From positions 46,390-110,389 of the forward strand of contig JAAYFI010000027.1 of NCBI GenBank assembly GCA_012728315.1: 64,000 nucleotides of DNA, written 5' to 3'. The position numbers and the translations under genes were made by a program. This stretch comes from Gammaproteobacteria bacterium. GTDB lineage: Bacteria > Pseudomonadota > Gammaproteobacteria > Pseudomonadales > Pseudomonadaceae. Below, in pieces: positions 47,686 through 55,812 of the stretch (its first letter is position 1; every line of letters starts with the position of its first letter). The notes under the pieces are model-generated. The model was not told where the DNA came from. It searched no databases and was given only the letters and a program-made list of their open reading frames with translations.

Positions 47686-48125
47686 GTGATCCCAAATCCG
47701 CTCCGCAACTGCTGCTTGGCTTTGATTTTGGCACCAAGCAAATTGGCGTTGCCGTTGGTCAAATGGTGACCCGTCAAGCACGGGAACTGTGCAATTTAAA
47801 AGCCCGTGACGGTATTCCAAACTGGGAACAGATCGCCGAACTGATAAAAGAGTGGCAGCCCGACGCACTTGTTGTAGGATTACCACTCAACATGGACGGC
47901 ACACCCAGCGATATGTGCGTACGTGCAGAAAAATTTGCACGACGCTTAAATGGCCGTTTTAACTTACCTGTCCATACCCATGATGAGCGCCTGACCACCT
48001 TTGCAGCCAAAGGCCAGCGTTTATCGCAAGGACAGCAACGCGGCAGCTATAGAGAACAGCCTGTTGATGCCTTAGCAGCCGCTTTACTACTGCAAGGCTG
48101 GCTGGAGCACTATACCCACAGCTGA
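47682..48125 (+). CDS. ruvX: Putative pre-16S rRNA nuclease YqgF/RuvX
   Basis: A 147-residue RNase H-fold protein. [17 protein letters not shown] carries the first catalytic Asp, [15 protein letters not shown] the second motif, and [16 protein letters not shown] the third acidic residue. It matures the 5' end of 16S rRNA. The start overlaps algH by 4 nt and pyrR follows after 29 bp. Confidence 0.95.
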   Translation: MSDPKSAPQLLLGFDFGTKQIGVAVGQMVTRQARELCNLKARDGIPNWEQIAELIKEWQPDALVVGLPLNMDGTPSDMCVRAEKFARRLNGRFNLPVHTHDERLTTFAAKGQRLSQGQQRGSYREQPVDALAAALLLQGWLEHYTHS

Positions 48126-48154
48126 CCTCAATTAATGCTTGGAGCTTTACTGAA

Positions 48155-48664
48155 ATGAGCTTACCTGAACCTGCTGTATTAATTCCCGCAATCGCCCGTG
48201 AGTTGCAAGCCCATTTAAAAGCGCAAAATATTGATAATGCGCGCTTTGTTGGTATCCATACCGGTGGTGTATGGGTGGCCAATCAACTGTTAAAAGAGCT
48301 GGGACACGAAGGCCCTCTCGGCATTTTAAATGTCTCCTTTTATCGTGATGACTTCAGCCGCAGTGGCTTACACCCACAAGTACGCCCATCTGAGCTGCCA
48401 TTTGATATTGAAGACCAACATTTGGTGCTGATTGATGATGTATTGATGAGTGGCCGCACCATTCGTGCAGCGCTCAATGAGCTGTTTGATTATGGCCGCC
48501 CAGCTAGCGTCACCTTAGTATGCTTATTGGATTTGAATGCCCGCGAATTACCGATTCGTCCCGATATTGTCGGTGCAACGCTTTCCCTGCCGCCAAATCA
48601 GCGGGTAAAATTAACCGGCCCTGAACCCTTGACCATAACCCTGAAAACCCTCGACCACCTATGA
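48155..48664 (+). CDS. pyrR: PyrR bifunctional regulator / uracil phosphoribosyltransferase
   Basis: A 169-residue type I phosphoribosyltransferase-like protein. The PRPP-binding motif [17 protein letters not shown] is intact, with [15 protein letters not shown] and FYRDDF upstream, as in PyrR. In pseudomonads PyrR modulates pyrimidine gene expression; no attenuator hairpin of the Bacillus type was identified ahead of pyrB. The gap to pyrB is 10 bp. Confidence 0.94.
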   Translation: MSLPEPAVLIPAIARELQAHLKAQNIDNARFVGIHTGGVWVANQLLKELGHEGPLGILNVSFYRDDFSRSGLHPQVRPSELPFDIEDQHLVLIDDVLMSGRTIRAALNELFDYGRPASVTLVCLLDLNARELPIRPDIVGATLSLPPNQRVKLTGPEPLTITLKTLDHL

Positions 48665-48674
48665 GACCCTCGCA

Positions 48675-49685
48675 ATGACGCCTCCCTCGCCTAAGTGCCC
48701 GTTGCAGCTGAACGACCAAGGTCGTCTGCGCCATTTTTTATCGCTCGACGGCCTATCCCGCAGCATGTTGACTGAGATTTTAGACACCGCCGACTCTTTT
48801 CTCGAGGTCGGTGCGCGCTCAGTCAAAAAAGTACCTTTAATGCGCGGTATGACCGTCTGCAACGTGTTTTTTGAAAACTCGACCCGCACCCGCACCACCT
48901 TCGAGCTGGCCGCCAAACGTCTATCTGCAGACGTCATTACCCTTAACGTGTCCACCTCCTCTACCAGCAAAGGTGAAACACTCACCGATACCTTGCGCAC
49001 CCTAGAGGCCATGGCCGCTGATATGTTTGTGGTGCGCCATGCTGATTCTGGTGCAGCACATTTTATTGCCGAGCATGTCAGCCCCAATGTTGCCATTATT
49101 AATGGGGGTGATGGCCGCCATTCACATCCGACCCAAGGCATGCTGGATATGCTGACGATTCGTCGTCATAAAGGTGATTTTACACAGCTCAAAGTCGCCA
49201 TTGTTGGCGATATTCTACATTCACGTGTGGCCCGCTCGAATATGCTGGCGCTTAAAACACTCGGCTGCCCTGATATTCGCGTTATCGCGCCAAAAACTTT
49301 ACTGCCAGTGGGCCTTGAGCAGTACGGTGTCAATGTCTATACCGACGTCAATAAAGGCTTAAAAGATGTCGATGTGATCATTATGCTGCGCTTGCAGCGT
49401 GAGCGTATGCAAGGCGGCTTACTGCCCAGTGAGGGTGAATTTTATCGCCTCTATGGCCTCAGCGAACAACGCTTAGCACTGGCTCACCCTGACGCTATTG
49501 TTTTGCACCCCGGCCCTATTAACCGCGGCGTAGAAATTGAGTCTGAGGTCGCGGACTGCTCGCGCTCAATGATTCTCAATCAAGTGACTTACGGCATTGC
49601 AGTGCGCATGGCTGTGCTGTCAATGACCATGAGTGGGCAAAATGAACAACGTCAATTGGATGCAGAAAAGCAGGAGTCACGCTAA
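48675..49685 (+). CDS. pyrB: Aspartate carbamoyltransferase catalytic subunit
   Basis: A 336-residue transferase making carbamoyl-aspartate. The carbamoyl-phosphate motif [19 protein letters not shown] and [12 protein letters not shown] are present, with MLRLQRERM and [13 protein letters not shown] near the end. The N-terminal extension of about 15 residues compared with Escherichia coli PyrB fits the Pseudomonas type, in which PyrB itself binds effectors and assembles with the inactive PyrC'. Its stop overlaps the pyrC' start by one base (TAATG). Confidence 0.96.
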   Translation: MTPPSPKCPLQLNDQGRLRHFLSLDGLSRSMLTEILDTADSFLEVGARSVKKVPLMRGMTVCNVFFENSTRTRTTFELAAKRLSADVITLNVSTSSTSKGETLTDTLRTLEAMAADMFVVRHADSGAAHFIAEHVSPNVAIINGGDGRHSHPTQGMLDMLTIRRHKGDFTQLKVAIVGDILHSRVARSNMLALKTLGCPDIRVIAPKTLLPVGLEQYGVNVYTDVNKGLKDVDVIIMLRLQRERMQGGLLPSEGEFYRLYGLSEQRLALAHPDAIVLHPGPINRGVEIESEVADCSRSMILNQVTYGIAVRMAVLSMTMSGQNEQRQLDAEKQESR

Positions 49686-50959
49686 TGCGCATACAGATTC
49701 ATGGTGCTCGTTTAATTGATCCTGCCAGCAAGATGGATCAACAAGCAGATATTTTTATTGATGACGGCAAAATTATCGCCATTGGTGATACACCGCGCGG
49801 TTTTGTCGCTGATCAGATGATTGATGGTAACGGCTTAATTGCCGCGCCAGGTTTAGTGGATATTTCCGCGTCATTACGTGAGCCGGGCTATGGTCGTAAA
49901 GGCAATATTGCTTCAGAAACCCGTGCCGCCGCAGCCGGCGGGGTCACCAGTCTGTGCTGCACACCGCACACTAAGCCCATTTTAGATACACCGGCGGTGG
50001 TCGATCTGATTCTGGATAAAGCCCGCGATGAAGGTTCCACTAAGGTGTTCCCCTTAGGCGCATTTAGCCAAGGTTTAGCCGGCGAGCAATTAGCCGAGAT
50101 TTTCACTCTGCATAAAGCGGGCTGCGTAGCTTTTAGTAATGGTTTGGTGCCTTTTGCCAGTAACCGTGTGCTACGTCGCGCACTCGAATATGCAGCAACC
50201 TTTGAATTAACTGTTATTTTTCACCCGCAAGATGCGGCGCTGGCCGAAGGTGGTATCGCCCACGAAGGTCCTGTCGCCAGCTTCCGTGGTTTAGCAGGCA
50301 TTCCAGAAACAGCCGAAACGGTAGCACTCTCCCGCGACCTGCTGTTGGTTGAGCAAAGTGGGGTACGTGCGCACTTTAGCCAAATCACCACGGCGCGTGG
50401 CGCACGCTTGATCGCCAAAGCGCAAGCGCGCGGTTTACCCGTTACTGCCGATGTGGCGATGTATCAATTAATCCTCACCGATGAAGCTTTAATGGACTTC
50501 TCCAGCTTCTATCATGTGCTACCACCGCTGCGCTCGCTGGAAGACCGTCAAGGCTTACGCGAAGCAGTAAAAAGCGGTGTTATCAGCGCCATTGCCAGCC
50601 ATCATCAACCCCACGAGGCCGATGCTAAACGGGATCCATTTGCAGCGACTGAGCCAGGCATCAGCAGTGTTGAACTGCTTTTACCACTGGCAATGAGCCT
50701 CGTTGAGGAAGGGGTCTTTGATCTCCCCACAGCACTGCAACGCCTGACCACAGGCCCGGCCGCAGCTCTAGAGCTCAATGCCGGCCGTCTCTCGGTGGGC
50801 GCTGCAGCAGATATCGTGCTCTTTGATCCTAACGGGCAAACGGTAGTGGGCGAAAACTGGTTCTCTAAAGGGACGAACTGCCCATTTATGGGGCATGTTT
50901 TGCCGGGTGCGGTGCGTTACACCTTGTTAAATGGCCGCATTACTCATAAAAACCTATAA
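49685..50959 (+). CDS. pyrC': Inactive dihydroorotase-like subunit PyrC'
   Basis: A 424-residue amidohydrolase-fold protein. The zinc motif HxH of active dihydroorotases is lost: GLVDISASLREPG has Ser61 and Ser63 where His is expected. Other family features (SNGLVPF, ITTARGARLI, SHHQPHEADAKRDPF, GKR-like tail) remain. It therefore fits the Pseudomonas PyrC', a structural partner that PyrB needs for activity. The catalytic dihydroorotase must be elsewhere. It is translationally coupled to pyrB. Confidence 0.94.
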   Translation: MRIQIHGARLIDPASKMDQQADIFIDDGKIIAIGDTPRGFVADQMIDGNGLIAAPGLVDISASLREPGYGRKGNIASETRAAAAGGVTSLCCTPHTKPILDTPAVVDLILDKARDEGSTKVFPLGAFSQGLAGEQLAEIFTLHKAGCVAFSNGLVPFASNRVLRRALEYAATFELTVIFHPQDAALAEGGIAHEGPVASFRGLAGIPETAETVALSRDLLLVEQSGVRAHFSQITTARGARLIAKAQARGLPVTADVAMYQLILTDEALMDFSSFYHVLPPLRSLEDRQGLREAVKSGVISAIASHHQPHEADAKRDPFAATEPGISSVELLLPLAMSLVEEGVFDLPTALQRLTTGPAAALELNAGRLSVGAAADIVLFDPNGQTVVGENWFSKGTNCPFMGHVLPGAVRYTLLNGRITHKNL

Positions 50960-51013
50960 ACCCGCCACCTCACACAGCCGCGATCTATACCCATAGGTCG
51001 CGGCAGCCGAGCC

Positions 51014-51328
51014 TGTAGGTCGACCATTCATGGTCGACAACACCAATCACAACAACCACCGCGCAACACCCATTGTCGGCCTTAAAAGGCCAACCTACAT
51101 TTCGAACACCTGACTCGACAAAAACATTACAAACACAGCAAACCTGTGCAAAAATAACCCCGCATTGTGTCGCCCATGAATGGACGACCTACATTTCGAG
51201 CATTGCGTCGGCCATGAAATTGCGTCGCCCATAAATGAACGACCTACACCGCAACCGTAGGTCGACCATTTATGGTCGACATCATCCAACGCGATAACCT
51301 GTAGGTCGGCCAAAATGGACGGCCTACA
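51014..51328. repeat. Array of six REP-like palindromes between pyrC' and glmS
   Basis: Six related palindromic units: 51014-51039, 51073-51099, 51168-51193, 51222-51248, 51256-51281 and 51300-51328. The core is GTAGGTCGACC followed by ATTYATGG and KCGACA, or its reverse complement. The first two units, joined by an A/C-rich linker of about 33 nt, form one complete composite of the kind also found near 55.65 and 60.9 kb. The remainder of the 400-nt gap (50960-51359) has no gene. The last hairpin ends 32 nt before the glmS start and could influence glmS expression. Confidence 0.85.
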
Positions 51329-51359
51329 GAGTCATAAGCTCAGTCACCGGAGGTTTGTT

Positions 51360-53195
51360 ATGTGCGGCATTGTTGGCGCCATCGCTGAACGCAACGTCAG
51401 CGCAATTTTACTAGAAGGCCTCAAACGCCTTGAATACCGCGGCTATGACAGCGCTGGTATGGCCGTTTACAACCAACAACAGCAACTGCAGCGTGTGCGT
51501 CGCACCGGCAAAGTCGCAGAACTCGCACAAGCCTTACACACCGAGCCACTCAACGGCCAAATCGGTATCGCCCACACCCGCTGGGCCACTCACGGCGTAC
51601 CCAGCGAAGCCAATGCCCACCCGCATTTCTCCAGCACAGAGCTGGCAGTGGTACACAACGGCATCATTGAAAACTATCAAGAACTGCGTAGCGAGCTGCA
51701 AGCCCAAGGTTATGTCTTCACCTCACAGACTGACACCGAAACCATCGTCCACCTCCTGCACCATTTACAAAAAACCCACCACGATTTACTCGATGCGCTA
51801 CGCATTGCTGTGACTCAGCTGCACGGTGCCTATGGTCTCGCATTAATCAGCGCCAAACAGCCTGACCGCATTTTCGCCGCCCGTAGCGGTAGCCCCTTGG
51901 TGATTGGTTTAGGCATTGGCGAAAACTTTTTAGCCTCTGATCCGCTGGCCTTACGTCAAGTCACCGACCGTTTTATCTACCTTGAAGAAGGCGATATCGC
52001 CGTTATTGAACGCGAGAAACTGCAGATTTGGGATGCACAAAACAACCCCGTCCAACGCGAAGCAGTGCAGTATCTTGATCAAGCGGAAAGCGCTGAGAAA
52101 GGCAGCTACCGCCACTTTATGCTGAAAGAAATCTACGAACAGCCGCAAGCCGTACAACGCACTCTAGAAGATCGCTTAGCCGCTGACCATGTCTTGCCCG
52201 CCGCCTTTGGCCCAGACGCCAGTACGCTGTTTGCTCAAGTAAAAAACATCCAAATTGTTGCCTGCGGCACCAGTTATCACGCTGGGTTGGTCGCGCGTTA
52301 TTGGTTAGAAAGCCTGACCAATACCCCTTGCCAAGTCGAAGTGGCCAGCGAGTTCCGTTACCGTCATGTCGCGGTGCAGCCTGACACCTTGTTTGTCACC
52401 ATTTCCCAGTCCGGCGAGACCGCTGACACCTTGGCCGCGTTACGCCACCGTAAAGACAACGCCTATCTGGCCAGCCTAACCATTTGCAACGTCGGCACCA
52501 GCTCATTGGTGCGCGAATCTGACCTAGCTCTACTAACCCGCGCCGGCCCTGAGATTGGCGTGGCCTCAACCAAAGCCTTTACTACGCAACTGGTTGGTTT
52601 ATTGCTGCTGACTTTAGCTATCGGTCGTGCACGGCAAACACTCGCGCCAGCGCAAGAACGCGAGATTCTTGATGCCCTGCGCACGCTATCCGCCAAGCTC
52701 AATGACGCCCTAGCCATCAGCGCGACCATTGAAGCTAAAGCCCAGCTCTTTGCCGAAAAGCATCACGCGCTGTTTTTAGGCCGTGGCGAGCAATTCCCAG
52801 TGGCCCTCGAAGGCGCGCTGAAGCTCAAAGAGATTTCCTATATTCACGCTGAAGCTTATCCAGCTGGCGAGCTCAAACACGGCCCATTGGCGCTGGTCGA
52901 CAGCGATATGCCGGTGGTCACGGTTGCCCCCAACAATGAACTACTGGAAAAGCTTAAATCCAATCTGCAGGAAGTCAGCGCCCGTGGTGGTCAGCTGTTA
53001 GTGTTTGCCGATCGTGAAGCGCAGCTCAGTGAAGATGAGCAGACCCAAGTGGTGAATATGCCGAGCATCCACCCGGTACTGGCACCGATCCTCTATACCA
53101 TTCCCCTGCAGCTGCTGGCGTACTATGTTGCCGTGTTGAAAGGTACGGACGTTGATCAGCCGAGAAACCTGGCAAAAAGTGTTACTGTGGAATAA
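51360..53195 (+). CDS. glmS: Glucosamine-6-phosphate synthase
   Basis: A 611-residue amidotransferase that makes glucosamine-6-phosphate from fructose-6-phosphate and glutamine, the first step to peptidoglycan and LPS amino sugars. Cys1 of the glutaminase follows the initiator Met ([12 protein letters not shown]). Two SIS domains follow ([39 protein letters not shown]), ending [11 protein letters not shown], the conserved 3' end recognised by Tn7 TnsD. CGGAGG lies 8 nt upstream of the ATG at 51360. A Tn7-like relic starts 25 bp downstream of the stop. Confidence 0.97.
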   Translation: MCGIVGAIAERNVSAILLEGLKRLEYRGYDSAGMAVYNQQQQLQRVRRTGKVAELAQALHTEPLNGQIGIAHTRWATHGVPSEANAHPHFSSTELAVVHNGIIENYQELRSELQAQGYVFTSQTDTETIVHLLHHLQKTHHDLLDALRIAVTQLHGAYGLALISAKQPDRIFAARSGSPLVIGLGIGENFLASDPLALRQVTDRFIYLEEGDIAVIEREKLQIWDAQNNPVQREAVQYLDQAESAEKGSYRHFMLKEIYEQPQAVQRTLEDRLAADHVLPAAFGPDASTLFAQVKNIQIVACGTSYHAGLVARYWLESLTNTPCQVEVASEFRYRHVAVQPDTLFVTISQSGETADTLAALRHRKDNAYLASLTICNVGTSSLVRESDLALLTRAGPEIGVASTKAFTTQLVGLLLLTLAIGRARQTLAPAQEREILDALRTLSAKLNDALAISATIEAKAQLFAEKHHALFLGRGEQFPVALEGALKLKEISYIHAEAYPAGELKHGPLALVDSDMPVVTVAPNNELLEKLKSNLQEVSARGGQLLVFADREAQLSEDEQTQVVNMPSIHPVLAPILYTIPLQLLAYYVAVLKGTDVDQPRNLAKSVTVE

Positions 53196-53220
53196 AACTT
53201 GGATACAACTTTATTGGTGC

Positions 53221-53378
53221 TGTCACATGACAATAAAGTTGGTAACTGGCGAATAGAGCTGGTCACTATCGCTGCAAGCTGTTGATTTACCGTTACTGGT
53301 ATTGGAAAAACGCCTTAAAAGTTACCAACTTTATTATGATCCTACAGTTGCTGTGGCATACAAATAAAGATGGTAACT
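53221..53378 (+). mobile_element. Tn7-like transposon end with TnsB-like sites at attTn7
   Basis: A terminus TGTCACATGACAATAAAG begins exactly 25 nt after the glmS stop. Three copies of AATAAAGWTGGTAACT occur inside: 53232-53247 (direct), 53320-53335 (inverted) and 53363-53378 (direct); a partial inverted copy AATAAAGTTGT lies just outside (53205-53215). Tn7 ends carry repeated TnsB sites with a similar AT-rich GTTGG core, and Tn7 inserts at this distance from glmS with its right end and tnsA facing away. No matching left end was found, so this is a relic. Confidence 0.7.
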
Positions 53379-53418
53379 TTGCTCCGTATACTTAATGCTC
53401 AAAATTGAGGTGCGGAGC

Positions 53419-53687
53419 ATGACAAGCAGCACCTTAATTCAGGCTCTCGGCAGTGGATAAAACAAGGACGTGGGGCTGGTTCTGGAAAAGACTAGCTACC
53501 TGGGCTAACGGTCAGAGATTTACCCTATTCTGGCCGTTCCCAGCGTATCTGCGGACTTCAAACACAGCGTACCCACCACTGGCTTTCCGATTTAGAGTTA
53601 GTCGCGTTCTTTTTATTTGACTGGAACCCATGCGCTACCGATATTCGTAAGCAATATCCTCTCCAGCTAGAAAGTGCGAAAGGTTAA
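53419..53687 (+). pseudogene. Broken tnsA of a Tn7-like transposon
   Basis: The ATG at 53419 begins MTSSTLIQAL, then a frameshift leads into RQWIKQGRGAGSGKD, an in-frame TAG at 53493-53495 (where TnsA has Tyr), then LTVRDLPYSGRSQRICGL, RTHHWLSDLELVAFFLFDW and CATDIRKQYPL, ending in TAA at 53685-53687. These match in order the N-terminal third of TnsA, including the glycine-rich GRGxGxGKDY and HHLLSDLE blocks. TnsA nicks the 5' ends of Tn7. The C-terminal part is missing. Confidence 0.8.
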
Positions 53688-53695
53688 TCCAAGCA

Positions 53696-53983
53696 CCGAT
53701 ACCAGCACAGGTTATCGATAAGGGCATTCCTACTGCAGGTTGACTGGCGCAAGTGCCGGTGGCAAGTACTCAGACCACTTGCCTTGGTATCGTCAAGAAC
53801 GCATTTTTGCACGTGCTGGGTTTGCCATGCCGCGCTCTACTCTGGTGGCGTAGGTTGGGGACTTGTGGTGTGCATCTGCAGCCCTTAGCTGATGCTCTGA
53901 CGAGACTGCCGAGGCAGAAAAACAACGCCATTGATGCGTTGCTAACGCACCATTGGACGCCGGTTATTCTTAGCAAGGCGTGA
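53696..53983 (+). pseudogene. Degraded IS66-family transposase (tnpC) fragment
   Basis: Pieces of an IS66 transposase appear in order but in different frames: PIPAQVIDKGIPTAG, then after a stop LAQV, then GKYSDHLPWYRQERIFARAG and FAMPRSTLVA, then GTCGVHLQPLADALTRLPRQ and NNAIDALLTHHWTP, ending at TGA 53981-53983. The central catalytic region is absent, so the reading passes from the N-terminal third directly to the C-terminal tail. TGATCGGCGAAGGCTTACAC after the stop may be the IS66 terminal repeat. The element cannot move by itself. Confidence 0.75.
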
Positions 53984-54066
53984 TCGGCGAAGGCTTACAC
54001 CAAAAAACCCCAAGCCTTGACTGACAACAACCGGGGGCTCTAGATACCTCACCTAGCGCAGTTAAC

Positions 54067-54606
54067 TTAACGCATCAATTGCAGAATCATCTGGGTGTGC
54101 TGATCATTTTCAGTGGCCATCACAAGTTGCCCCTCAGTCATCGGCTCATCAATACGCGACACACCAATCAGCTGACGCTGTATGCTCACTAAAAAGAAAT
54201 GTCCCTGCGCTTGCGCGGTCATTTCAGCAAGCTTTGCCCGGCCTTGCTCGGTCAAATCAAAGACAATAAAGGTTTTGCCATCTCGAGCCGTTACCGGCGT
54301 GACCTTTTGTATATCATCTTGGCTCAATACCGGCCGCGGCAAGGCGTAGAGTTTTTTACCTTCACCTAAATCGACGGTTAATAACTCCGGCTCGGCTTGC
54401 AGTTGAGCTAAATGCACGGCAATCATCACCTGCTCAGCTTGTTCATTGCTCGGTGTTCTTTGCGCTGAAATAGCAGTAGAAGACGCTGCGCTTTTTCCAG
54501 TGCTGGTGACCTCTGATGCGGGGCCTGTCCCTTGATGCTGACACCCTACAGCTAACATCAATGCAGATGCTAAGCCAGCAAACTTTAATAATGTGTTACT
54601 CAACAT
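54067..54606 (-). CDS. Lipoprotein with SecD P1-head-like domain
   Basis: A 179-residue predicted lipoprotein: signal peptide with lipobox LAVGC (Cys22), a Ser/Thr/Ala-rich linker, then about 110 residues resembling the SecDF P1-head subdomain (FDLTEQGRAKLAEMTAQAQG, VSRIDEPMTEGQLVMA). In SecD this periplasmic module assists late protein export; free-standing lipoprotein versions have no established role. It is transcribed toward the Tn7/IS66 relic. Function is left open. Confidence 0.65.
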   Translation of the reverse strand: MLSNTLLKFAGLASALMLAVGCQHQGTGPASEVTSTGKSAASSTAISAQRTPSNEQAEQVMIAVHLAQLQAEPELLTVDLGEGKKLYALPRPVLSQDDIQKVTPVTARDGKTFIVFDLTEQGRAKLAEMTAQAQGHFFLVSIQRQLIGVSRIDEPMTEGQLVMATENDQHTQMILQLMR

Positions 54607-54981
54607 AGCTGCTCCTTGAGCGATAAAGCATCATGCGCACTATCACTTGATTGTTGACGGTCTTCGCTCATTCAGAGCAAAGCCTTGCGTGGTCATTTCT
54701 AACTTAAGGTTAGGTGCTAAACAACAGATTAGTTCAGCCAGAGCGCGTTTATCCTTACACTGCGAACTGGGCTATAGGCGCATCCTTCCCTGTATTACTC
54801 CTTACATGGCAAATTATGGTCAGCGCCCTGCGGGTCCAGTTCATGCACATTGTGAAACTGGATGCTACGCCTACAGCCTTGTTAAGCACTCAAAACAGCT
54901 ACTTTGATACACTTAATCTGCACCACTCTTACAGCATAACGCGCGTGCTTAAAAGCGCTTTCTAACCCTACGGAATATGCA
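54607..54981. other. Intergenic gap, no feature recognised
   Basis: This 375-nt gap separates the divergent lipoprotein and methyltransferase genes. It should contain both promoters, but no strong -35/-10 pair, palindrome, repeat or short conserved gene could be identified by eye. Confidence 0.5.
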
Positions 54982-55635
54982 GTGCCCAACCTCTTACTCT
55001 CGCAACTCAACAGCTCCTTACAGCGCATTATTGGCAATGCACAATTAATCGCCAGCCCACTCCCTAAGCTGCCACTGCTGTTATGGTTAATTGATCCGAG
55101 CAATATGCAACGACAAATGAACTCTGAAGAGACCCAGCGTCTACTCGATAAGCCACCTTACTGGTGTTTTTGTTGGGCCAGCGGTTTAGCTTTAGCACAA
55201 TGGATTGTGCAGCACCCTGAACAGGTCGCCGGCAAGCGAGTGATTGATGTCGGTGCGGGCAGCGGCATTGTTGCCTTGGCGGCAAAGCTAGCTGGAGCCA
55301 AAAGCGCTGTTGCCTGTGATTTAGATCCCATCGCCTTGCAAGCCTGTCGTGCTAATGCAGAGCTGAATCAACTGAAGCTGAACTACAGCGACGATTTATT
55401 TAGCGAATCAGAGCCCTACGATGTGCTGTTTGCTGCCGATGTGCTCTACGATGCGGCCAACCTGCCGTTGCTCAATCGTTTTCCAGATTTCGCCAAACAG
55501 ATCATCATTGCCGACTCAAGACAGCGCAATTTTCAGCATCCGCTGTTTAGCAAGAGCCAGACCCTCTACGGCGAAACCCTCCCCGATCTCGCCGAACCAG
55601 ACGAGTTCCGCCAAGTAAGTTTGTATCGTAGTTAG
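54982..55635 (+). CDS. Class I SAM-dependent methyltransferase (Nnt1/ETFB-KMT-like)
   Basis: A 217-residue methyltransferase. The SAM-binding motif I reads RVIDVGAGSGIVALAAKLAGA, split here as VIDVGAGSG; motif II region is AVACDLDPIALQACRAN; YDVLFAADVLYD is motif IV. PPYWCFCWASGLALAQWI matches the Nnt1-like group related to PrmA and ETFB lysine methyltransferase. The target is probably a protein, not known here. A GTG start at 54982 gives the family N-terminus; a later in-frame ATG would remove conserved residues. Confidence 0.8.
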   Translation: MPNLLLSQLNSSLQRIIGNAQLIASPLPKLPLLLWLIDPSNMQRQMNSEETQRLLDKPPYWCFCWASGLALAQWIVQHPEQVAGKRVIDVGAGSGIVALAAKLAGAKSAVACDLDPIALQACRANAELNQLKLNYSDDLFSESEPYDVLFAADVLYDAANLPLLNRFPDFAKQIIIADSRQRNFQHPLFSKSQTLYGETLPDLAEPDEFRQVSLYRS

Positions 55636-55646
55636 ATCGCCCCACG

Positions 55647-55735
55647 CGTAGAGCATCCATTCATGGGCGACAACAACCACACAAAAACCATCGCGTAAGA
55701 TTCATTGTCAATCTTAACAGGCCGACCTTGTATGT
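55647..55735. repeat. Degenerate copy of the REPIN-like composite
   Basis: A first arm with ATTCATGGGCGACA (55658-55671) and a second arm TTGTCAATCTTAACAGG (55714-55730) followed by CCGACCTTGTA are joined by an A/C-rich linker, matching in layout the composites at 51014-51099 and 60904-60982. Several positions of the palindromes have decayed (GTAGAGCATCC in place of GTAGGTCGACC). Confidence 0.65.
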
Positions 55736-55751
55736 TAGTCAGCAGCAATCC

Positions 55752-55782
55752 TTGACCTTCACCCTATGGTAAGCTTTACCCT
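55752..55782 (+). promoter_or_regulatory. CueR-type promoter with 19-bp spacer for copA
   Basis: TTGACC (55752-55757) and TACCCT (55777-55782) are separated by 19 bp, the long spacer typical of MerR-family promoters. The spacer holds an imperfect dyad around CACCCTATGGTAAG. CueR, encoded by the second gene of the operon, would untwist this DNA on binding Cu(I) and activate transcription. Confidence 0.7.
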
Positions 55783-55812
55783 ACATGCTGACTTCATAGC
55801 GTAGGTGATGAC

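Noticed and set aside
53205..53215. Partial inverted TnsB-like site outside the transposon terminus
   Set aside because: It is only 11 nt and lies in the glmS-proximal flank; it might be chance or a sign of a second end, but is not enough for a separate element.
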